Positions 53,271 to 61,000 of a DNA stretch of 64,000 bases are shown here, piece after piece. Numbering within the stretch: position 1 is the first letter of the stretch; each line of letters opens with the position of its first letter. Made by a program: the position numbers and the translations under genes. The notes under the pieces were generated by a model. That model saw only the letters and a program-made list of their open reading frames with translations, searched no databases and was not told the DNA's origin. Source of the DNA: an uncultured Isosphaeraceae bacterium. Lineage in GTDB: Bacteria; Planctomycetota; Planctomycetia; Isosphaerales; Isosphaeraceae. The stretch spans positions 248,001 through 312,000 of the forward strand of contig CAMFLR010000005.1 in the NCBI GenBank assembly GCA_945957605.1, read 5' to 3'.

Positions 53271-54757
53271 CGAACCGGGGTTGCGACGCTATGAACGATC
53301 ACTCGTCCGAGAATCCTTGGCTCGAACAAACTCGCCGTCACTTCTTCCGCGGCTGCGGTCTGGGCCTGGGGACGATGGCACTCGGCACGCTCGCCGGCGA
53401 AGGAATGGCCCGGGCCGATGCGGTTGGTGCGCGGTCGGCCGTTGATCCACTCGCCCCACGCAAGGGGCATTTCGCCGGCAAAGCGAAAAGTGTGATCTAT
53501 CTCTTCATGGCGGGCGGTCCCAGCCAGCTCGAAATGTTCGACTACAAGCCCGAGTTGCAAAAACGCTCGGGCGAGCCAATTCCAGACTCGTTCATCGCTG
53601 GCCGTCGCTTCGCGTTCATGGACACGTTCGCCAAGGATAAGCCGAAGCTGCTGGGAACGCGCCGCAAGTTCGCCCAGCATGGCAAGGCGGGCGTTTATGT
53701 CTCGGAGCTTTTGCCCGAGTTCGCCAAGGTTGTCGATAACGTTGCGCTTTTGAAAACTGTCGCAACCGACGTCTTCAACCACGCGCCGGCGAAACTCTTT
53801 GCGAACACCGGCTCGCAGCAATTCGGCCGGCCGAGCATGGGGTCGTGGGTGACGTACGGGATTGGCAGCGAGTCGCGCGACTTACCCGGCTTTGTCGTGC
53901 TGCAATCGGGCCCGCGCGGGCCGCGTGGCGGGGCGGTGAACTGGGGCAGCGGCTTCTTGCCGTCGTCGTATCAGGGCGTGCCGTTGCGATCGGCGGGCGA
54001 CCCGATTTTGAATCTGGCGAATCCCGAAGGAATCTCGCGAGCCCAGCAGAAGCGCGCGGTCGAGGCAGTTTCGGCGCTCAATCGGCAGCGGCTGGATGCG
54101 ACGGGCGACCCGGAAATTGCCACGCGGGTTGCGGCTTATGAAATGGCGTTCCGCATGCAGTCGAGTGCGCCTGAGTTGATCGACTTCTCGAAAGAGTCGA
54201 AGGCGACGCTCGATCTTTATGGCATCGAGCCGGGGAAACCGTCGTTTGCGAGCCACTGCTTGCTGGCGCGGCGGATGGTCGAGCGCGGCGTGCGGTTCGT
54301 GCAGCTTTATCACACCGAGTGGGACCATCACGGCGGGCCGGGGCAAACCTTGAACAAGGACCTCGACGTCTCCTGCCGCGATATCGATCGTCCCATGGCC
54401 GCATTAATTACCGACTTGAAAGCACGTGGTTTGCTCGATGAAACGCTGGTCGTGTGGGGTGGCGAGTTTGGGCGGACGCCGATGGGTGAGATCCGCGAGA
54501 ACGTTGGTAGAAACCATCATATCGATACATCAGTGATGTGGATGGCAGGCGGTGGAGTGAAGCCGGGGATCGTCCATGGCGCGACCGACGATTTCGGCTT
54601 CGCGCCGGTTGAAGATCGCGTTCATATCCACGATATCCAGGCGACGATTTTGCACCAGCTTGGGCTTGAGCACACGAAGCTGACATACCGGTTTCAGGGA
54701 CGCGACTTCCGCCTGACCGACGTCGATGGCAAGGTGATTAGCAAGATCCTGGCATGA
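53267..54757 (+). CDS. DUF1501 Tat-exported protein, third pair
   Basis: 496 residues, ATG at 53267 overlapping the DUF1549 stop by 4 nt (ATG at 53291 is possible). Twin-arginine signal TRRHFFRGCGLGLGTMAL. DUF1501 motifs: SVIYLFMAGGPSQLEMFDYK, VALLKTVATDVFNHAPAK, VRFVQLYHTEWDHHGGPG, LVVWGGEFGRTPMGE and RNHHIDTSVMWMAGGGVKPG. Closely follows the family pattern of the second pair (43181-44635) and differs more from the first (20515-21837). No biochemical role known. Confidence 0.9.
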   Translation: MTNRGCDAMNDHSSENPWLEQTRRHFFRGCGLGLGTMALGTLAGEGMARADAVGARSAVDPLAPRKGHFAGKAKSVIYLFMAGGPSQLEMFDYKPELQKRSGEPIPDSFIAGRRFAFMDTFAKDKPKLLGTRRKFAQHGKAGVYVSELLPEFAKVVDNVALLKTVATDVFNHAPAKLFANTGSQQFGRPSMGSWVTYGIGSESRDLPGFVVLQSGPRGPRGGAVNWGSGFLPSSYQGVPLRSAGDPILNLANPEGISRAQQKRAVEAVSALNRQRLDATGDPEIATRVAAYEMAFRMQSSAPELIDFSKESKATLDLYGIEPGKPSFASHCLLARRMVERGVRFVQLYHTEWDHHGGPGQTLNKDLDVSCRDIDRPMAALITDLKARGLLDETLVVWGGEFGRTPMGEIRENVGRNHHIDTSVMWMAGGGVKPGIVHGATDDFGFAPVEDRVHIHDIQATILHQLGLEHTKLTYRFQGRDFRLTDVDGKVISKILA

Positions 54758-54765
54758 GTCGGCCG

Positions 54766-54783
54766 TTTCCGTTTGCGCGGAAA
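54766..54783 (+). terminator. 6-bp hairpin 3' of the third DUF1501 gene
   Basis: TTTCCG and CGGAAA arms with a 6-nt loop, 9 nt after the DUF1501 stop. No T-run follows, so a weak candidate terminator. The remaining 190 bp to the FecR-like gene shows a likely AGGAGG ribosome site at about 54955-54960 and nothing else recognised. Confidence 0.35.
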
Positions 54784-54972
54784 GGTTGGAGGATGCCGGC
54801 TGCTGGTCCGATTTGATCAGGCAAGCGCATGCGCGCCGATTGCCGTAAGCTGGTCAGGATGACCGAGTTTGTGGCGTTATGATCGGTGTAATCGCTACAG
54901 CTTAGCGGCGAGCGCCGAACGCTCGACTGCGCTGATGTAAGATTCGGTCGCGGGCAGGAGGCCAGGCGGGTA

Positions 54973-56985
54973 ATGATGACGAAGCTGCTTCTTGCTTTGA
55001 TCGCCGCCATGCCGGCCAGCGGTTCCAGCCCCGCATCATTGCCTCCGCTTCCGGGTGCAACCGGCGTTGCGCCTGCAGCCGAAGCGGGTCAGGTGGTTGC
55101 GGCGTCGACCGAGCTTTTGCTACTGCGCGGAAGCGAGACATACGCGGCTTCAACTGGGGCGCTGGTGCTCAATGGCGACCGTGTTGTGGCGGGCGGCTCG
55201 GGAACCGCTCGGCTTTTGCTCGACGACGGAAAAATCGTCGCGCTCGCGCCCGGCACGATGGCGATGATTCAAGGGACACCAGCCGCGCGGTTCATCACGC
55301 TCGAAAGCGGCGAGACGCGCATTACGGCCGGCGGCGCCGGGAGCGTGACCGTCGAGTTTGGTAGCGCCCGCGCCGAGATTCGCAGTGGTATTCTGCGGGC
55401 AGCGGTTGAGGGGGCGTGTTTGAAGGTCGAACGGGGCGCGGCGACGATCACGAGTGCCACGCGTGCGCCATTCCGACTTGAAGAGGGGCGCGAGGCGAGC
55501 GTAAGTGCGAACGCGCGGCCGATTCTGGTCTCGAATGGATCGCAGGCCTGGACGATTGCCGCAAATGAAATCGCTGTAGCGACTCCCGCCGACGATGCGC
55601 GGGCCTTGCTCGCGATGCAAGCACCCAAGCCGTCGACCTCAACCGTCAAGCCTGCGACTGCCGACACTGCGCCGAAGCCCGCGACACCCGGCAATTCGGT
55701 CAAGCCCGCGACGCCAGGTGAGCCGGTGAAGCCCAAGCCGCCACTGCCGCGTCAGCCGAATCCGAACTTGCCCGATATTCCAACCGCGCCCGAGGAAACG
55801 GAAACGACTCGCGGTGGACCGCTCGCTCCGCCCGAAGAAACAACTCGCGCCGCAGGGATTCAGCCGGGGGCGGCCGACGACCCCAATAACCCAACGAACC
55901 GTCCGTATCAACCCGTCGCGGTCGCTCAGCCCGCATCAACTGCTTCAATCTCGCTTACGCTGGGCAACATCTCGGCGTCGTCGTCGGCCGCAAGCTCGGG
56001 GGCGTTCAATTCCGATGCTCAGCAAGATTCGATCAACCTGAGCTTCCCGGGAAATATTCACCTGGTGACGGGGCAAACAAGTTACACACTTTATAATGTG
56101 CATCTGCTGGCGAAAGACATGTTTCCCACGGATAACCAGTTGTGGTCGGTCGGGCTCGGGCCGTTGCCGAAGGGGCAGGTCGTTACGAACCTTGGATCGG
56201 GAACGGATCTCAATCCGGCGGTGATTCGCGTGCCGCACACGCGAGAATATCTGATTCGGCTCGATCAGGTGCGATACAAGGATGCGGTATCGAACTCGTC
56301 GACAAACTCGTCGTTCAACGCAATTGGGCTTACAGGGTTCACCGGCGCGCAGCCTAGCTCGCCGCAGATCAATGGTGCGACGCCGCTCACCGACCCGTCG
56401 GCCATTCTCAACAATCGACTCACGTTCGCGCTCGGCGAGTTTGGTCTCGCGACCGCAGGTCATCATCCGGTGCTCAACGTGCGCAGCAGCGACCAGGATC
56501 GCAAAATCGTCCTCTCGCCCGATGGCAATCCCCAAGGCGACGTGATCACGCCGAATCCAAACGTTAATTTTACGAATGCAAAGGATTTCAAGTTCTTTCC
56601 CAACTTGCAATCCGTGAAGGTGCCCGTCGACAACACGGCAAAAACGCCGACGGTCATTCACCCGCCAACGTACCGCCATCTCACGCTCTTGCAGAAGGCC
56701 GCTGCGACAACATTGCTCGCTCAGGCCCTTTACCCCTACACCCAGCGCACAGGGCAGTATCGGTTCGTGATCAACGGTCAGATCGTCGATGTCAGCGGTT
56801 ATCGGCCGACGAAAATTCCGCCGACGCAACCAGTGCAAACCGCCATCGCGCACGCACAGCCGAAGTCGCAGGCGGCGATCACTCAAGCCATGCTCCGGAG
56901 CGGGCACGCAGCGCCGGGAATGGCAGGCGGTCCGGTGAAAGCGGCGCACCAGCATGCGGCACGGCAGCATCGTGCGGCCAGGTGA
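54973..56985 (+). CDS. FecR-like exported protein with Pro-rich linker and unknown C-terminal domain
   Basis: 670 residues; strong GGAGG upstream and a signal-like start MMTKLLLALIAAMPASGSS. Residues about 38-200 are beta-rich and FecR-like: VLNGDRVVAGGSGTARLLLD, KIVALAPGTMAMIQG, ITLESGETRITAGG and LRAAVEGACLKVERG. Residues about 217-320 are a Pro/Lys/Thr/Glu linker (KPATPG repeated). From about 323 there is a domain I do not recognise, with LTLGNISASSSAAS, IHLVTGQTSYTLYNVHLLA and VPHTREYLIRLDQVRY, then a His/Ala-rich tail. FecR domains usually read or bind signals at the surface, but there is no sigma factor or TonB gene nearby here. Confidence 0.68.
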   Translation: MMTKLLLALIAAMPASGSSPASLPPLPGATGVAPAAEAGQVVAASTELLLLRGSETYAASTGALVLNGDRVVAGGSGTARLLLDDGKIVALAPGTMAMIQGTPAARFITLESGETRITAGGAGSVTVEFGSARAEIRSGILRAAVEGACLKVERGAATITSATRAPFRLEEGREASVSANARPILVSNGSQAWTIAANEIAVATPADDARALLAMQAPKPSTSTVKPATADTAPKPATPGNSVKPATPGEPVKPKPPLPRQPNPNLPDIPTAPEETETTRGGPLAPPEETTRAAGIQPGAADDPNNPTNRPYQPVAVAQPASTASISLTLGNISASSSAASSGAFNSDAQQDSINLSFPGNIHLVTGQTSYTLYNVHLLAKDMFPTDNQLWSVGLGPLPKGQVVTNLGSGTDLNPAVIRVPHTREYLIRLDQVRYKDAVSNSSTNSSFNAIGLTGFTGAQPSSPQINGATPLTDPSAILNNRLTFALGEFGLATAGHHPVLNVRSSDQDRKIVLSPDGNPQGDVITPNPNVNFTNAKDFKFFPNLQSVKVPVDNTAKTPTVIHPPTYRHLTLLQKAAATTLLAQALYPYTQRTGQYRFVINGQIVDVSGYRPTKIPPTQPVQTAIAHAQPKSQAAITQAMLRSGHAAPGMAGGPVKAAHQHAARQHRAAR

Positions 56986-57462
56986 TTAGCTGAAGGCGTG
57001 GAGGAACGAGAGAATCCCGCCAGCGAACCAGATAAACCACGCCAGAGCCCAAACGGTGAGACGAATGGCCTCGGCGCCGCGTCGGAATGGTAGCGGGACG
57101 AACTGAAACGCCACGGCGCCGAGGAGAATCGGCACGCAGAACACGGCGATATCGATCGAGGCGCGAAGGCAACAACCCTGGCTTCCTCGCGCAATCGCAC
57201 CGACGAACGGACCGGTGATTGTCGCGGCCGTGATCAGGGGGATGTTGCGGCTCGCGACGTCTCCTGCCGAACCGTTCTGGGACGCTGCAAAGCTCAGCGC
57301 GGCGAACGGCGGGAAGATCACGAACGCGATAACGATTTGGGCGCGAAACGAACGACCTCGACGCTTCGCCGGACCGACTTCGGAGTCGAGCAACGCGGCG
57401 TGAGGGCGCAGTGACGGTGCGTCTGAATCCGGTGGCGGCACCTCAGAACCCGTCGATTCCAT
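56986..57462 (-). CDS. Small hydrophobic membrane protein
   Basis: 158 residues from MESTGSEVPPPDSDAP at 57462, chosen because GGGAGG sits 6 nt upstream; the GTG start at 57486 is less likely. A charged N-terminus (about 1-40) is followed by about four hydrophobic segments (QIVIAFVIFPPFAALSFAA, ITAATITGPFVGAIARG, SIDIAVFCVPILLGAVAFQF, LTVWALAWFIWFAGGILSFL). Not recognised. Its stop abuts the FecR-like stop on the opposite strand, and a near-perfect 24-bp palindrome lies just upstream of its ribosome site. Confidence 0.6.
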   Translation of the reverse strand: MESTGSEVPPPDSDAPSLRPHAALLDSEVGPAKRRGRSFRAQIVIAFVIFPPFAALSFAASQNGSAGDVASRNIPLITAATITGPFVGAIARGSQGCCLRASIDIAVFCVPILLGAVAFQFVPLPFRRGAEAIRLTVWALAWFIWFAGGILSFLHAFS

Positions 57463-57486
57463 GCGCTGCCTCCCGAATCGTGTCAC

Positions 57487-57510
57487 GTTCTGTCAGCATG
57501 CTGGCAGAAC
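57487..57510. promoter_or_regulatory. 24-bp near-perfect palindrome, candidate operator
   Basis: Arms GTTCTG and CAGAAC flank a perfect core CAGCATGCTG; only one symmetric pair is mismatched (T at 57493, G at 57504). It lies 25-48 nt upstream of the small membrane protein ATG and at the left end of the long gap before the giant surface protein. Length and symmetry suit a dimeric repressor site. The CTGT-N8-ACAG LexA box is not matched. Confidence 0.42.
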
Positions 57511-58049
57511 CGCCAAATCTGGTATTTAAGATCTTCCTTATCACGCGTGTTTCAATCAAGTGCCTGATTGCAATAATGCATTTCAAAGGCAGCTAATTCT
57601 CTGTGGGATTTGAGGTTAGGGCGTAAGTGTTTTTGGGTCTCCCCGGCGATGAAAATCACAGCGATTCAAAACGGCGACAGAGAACTGTCAATAGTTGCAG
57701 CCATTCTATGCATGAGTCATAGTCAATGGAGCCATCATTATGAATTCGCGCATGTTGCGCCGCAGTCCGAGCGAGGCCTTGGGCGATACCATCCGGCTGT
57801 TTCGTGAAGTCAGATGGTATGTAAGGTGTGCAGAAATTGCTTTGACGAAGGATCTGCTGGAATTGGGGGTGGTGAGCCATCTTCACGTCTCGGTCAGCCT
57901 TCTCTCGACCGCCTGAATTCGAGCACCACCCCGAAATGCCTCATGAGCTTTCGCCATTTTAAGTTTTAGGTCAAAAAGAACGCTGAGGCTACCTGCGTTC
58001 TCCCCCCAACGTCGCACCAGTTGGGACGTTTCGTGTTAAGGACGAGTTG
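57511..58049. other. Long intergenic region before the giant surface protein
   Basis: About 540 bp with lower GC than flanking genes and no convincing gene. Open frames are short on both strands: a 58-codon plus frame at 57740-57916 (starting MNSRMLRRSPSEALGD) and a 76-codon minus frame overlapping it; neither resembles a known family. The right end carries AAGGACGAG 3-11 nt upstream of the 58050 start, a good ribosome site. Probably holds the promoter and 5' leader of the surface protein; no specific element is certain. Confidence 0.5.
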
Positions 58050-61000
58050 ATGTCCCGCCCGAACACCTGGATTCGCAGCCGGCGACCTGCGCGCAAAAGC
58101 ACGCAGAAGGTGCTCACCATCGATCTGCTCGAATCGAGGTCGTTGCTGACAGCGGCGTTTACACTCACACACACGGCGGTCGCGGCGGTGCGCGACGGAA
58201 CGCAGACAATCGCCGCTTCATTTCTGCTCACCTCGTTGAGTTCGACGTCGACTTTGCCCAACGACGGATCCGGGAATCCGGTGGTTGGCCAATCTGACAG
58301 TGCATATGCGTTTAACGGAACGATTACGGGTGCCCCGAACAGTGGAACTGGGACGGCCCTGCCGTATCTCGGCCTCGGAATGTACACGACGAGCGATCGC
58401 ACCTTGATCCCATCGGCTCAGATCACCGAAGGGTCGTTGGTTCGCTCAGCGGGTGGCACGGTGAATTTTTCGATTCCTGCCGCAAATCTCTACTCGGCGC
58501 TTCCAAGCTACGGCTCGAATACGATCAACCTCGATATTCTGCACACTTCAACTGCATACGTGGACAGGGATCTTCGTCTCACGTACACGCTGACGGTCTT
58601 CAAAGTCGGCACGCCGACGCTGGCCGCGCTAGCGACTCAGACGGTGAACGAAAACTCGTCGGTCGGTATCAGGCTCGATGCAGGAACGTTCACGACGTCG
58701 GATTCGTTTAATAAGTACACGATCACATCGGGACCATCGCACGGCAGCCTGAGTGCGGTTCCTGGTTCAGCGGGCGGGACGATCACTTATACGCCGACGG
58801 CGCATCAGCACGCGTCCGATTCGTTCACTTACACGGTGACCGACAAATTCGGCTTCGTATCGGCGCCGCAGACGGTGAACATCACCGTGAACACGACGGC
58901 CGCGGTGCTCGTCGCCCAGGCGACTCAAGGGACACAACTCAACACCGCGCTGGTCGTGCCGACGACCACGTCGACGCCGGGAAACATTTTCTATAACGCG
59001 ACGAACACTGATGGCAATGCGCTGACGCTGAGCGTTGTGACATCTCCGTCGCACGGCACGCTCGTTTTGAACGGCAACACTGGCGGATACACCTACACGC
59101 CGACGACCGGTTATTCGGGCTCCGACAGCTTTGGCGTGAGGGCGAACGACGCGATCGACGGCCTCAATTCGAACACGGTAACCGAGAATCTCTACGTCGT
59201 GCCGACGCCGACGATCAATACGACGTTCCAGACGAGCGTTGGTGTGAACGGGTCTAGCCCGACGAACTCCACGCAGGCGATTCTCTCGGGAACGTCTGAG
59301 GCGAACAGCAAGGTCAACGTTTATGACAACGGTTCGCTGATCGGCAACGTGCCCATCACGAACAACTCGAGTGGCAACTGGACTTACACGGCCACCGGCT
59401 TGTCGGGCAGCGGCAACCCCTCCACTCATGCCTTTACGGTTCAAACGGTCGATGGCTCGAGCTTCTCGAGTCTTACGAGCAATACGCTCACGGTGAGAGT
59501 CGACACGGTTGCCCCCGCCGCGCCCGTGATTTCGAGTATCACTCCGAACTCCGGCACTTCGACCCTGACGAACTCGTCGGGTACGCTCACGCTCAACGGT
59601 ACCGCGGAAAGCGGCAGCACGGTCAAGATTTATCAGGGGAGCAGCACGACGGGGACGCTGGTCGGGACGATCACGGCGACGGGCGGAAGTTGGTCGCTGG
59701 CGCTCGGCACGTTCTCGGGCGGAAATTACAGCTACACAGCCACGGCGACTGACACCGCCGGCAACACCGGTAGCTCGTCGACGTTCTCTTTCACCGTCGA
59801 TCGGACCGCTCCTGCCGCTCCCGTGTTCACGAACGTCACGCCCAACTCGGGTACGTCGAACATCACCCGGTTCAACCCGCTCACGCTCAACGGCACGGCG
59901 GAAGCCGGAAGCACGGTAACGCTCTACAACGGAGCGACTCGCGTCGGCAGCGCGACTGCTACCGGCGGAAGCTGGTCGATCTCGCTCGGGACTTTGGCCG
60001 ACGCGGTTTACAGCTACACAGCCACGGCGACCGACGCGGCCGGCAATTTGAGTGCTGCATCGGCCTACAGCATCACCGTCGACACGACTGTGCCAGCGAA
60101 GCCGGTGATTTCGGGGATTTCGCCAGGCACAACGTCGACGTTGACGCGATTCCACAGCTTTACGCTTTCGGGCACCGCCGAGGCGAATAGTATCGTCAGT
60201 GTGGTGATTGCCGGAGTGGGAACTGCGGTTGGCACGGCGACGGCAAATGGCACGGGCAACTGGTCGCTCTCGCTCTCGAACATCGCCGATGGCAACTACA
60301 GTTACACCGCTACGGCCAGCGATGCAGCCGGCAATGTGAGCGCGGCCAGCACCACGTTTAGCTATACGGTCGACAGCACCGCCCCCGCTGCGCCGGTGAT
60401 TTCGGGTGTGACGCCAAATTCGGGCTCGCCGAATATCACGAACCGAAATGTGCTCATGCTTTCGGGTACGGCCGAGGCGAATAGCGAGATCAGCGTGGTT
60501 GTGGCGGGAACGAACACTGTTGTGGGGACGGCGACGACCAGCGGATCGGGAAGCTGGTCGATTTCACTCGGCTCGGCGGGATCGCCGCTGGCCGACGGAA
60601 CGTATTCCTACACTGCGACCGCGACCGATATTGCTGGCAACACGAGTGTGGCGAGTAGTACGTTCAACCTGACGGTGCTGACGACCGCGCCCGCCGTTCC
60701 GGCGATCACGACCATTTCGCCGAACACGGGCGTGCCGGGTTATACGAATGCGAACGTGCTTACGCTTTCGGGCACAGGCGTAAACGGGACGACGATCACC
60801 GTCAAGAATGCGGCGACGTCTGCGGTCGTGGGTACGTCGAGTGTTTCGGGTGGTGTTTGGTCGATCCCGCTTGGCTCGATCGCTAGCCCATTGCCTGATG
60901 GAACGACGTCTTACGTTGCGACTGCGACGGATATCGCCACGAACGTCAGTCCGGCGAGCGCGGCTTATTCGGTGACCGTTGATACGGTGAAACCGGCTGC

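Noticed and set aside
57487..57510. LexA box
   Set aside because: Palindrome does not fit CTGT-N8-ACAG or GAAC-N4-GTTC spacing.
57656..57916. Two short overlapping open frames in the long intergenic gap
   Set aside because: No family resemblance, weak ribosome sites and mutual overlap; kept only as a note in the intergenic entry.
58767..60155. 462-codon open frame on the minus strand opposite the Ig repeats (and 343 codons at 60564-61595)
   Set aside because: Arg/His/Gly-rich text without domains; a frame shadow of the repeated GC-rich plus-strand gene.
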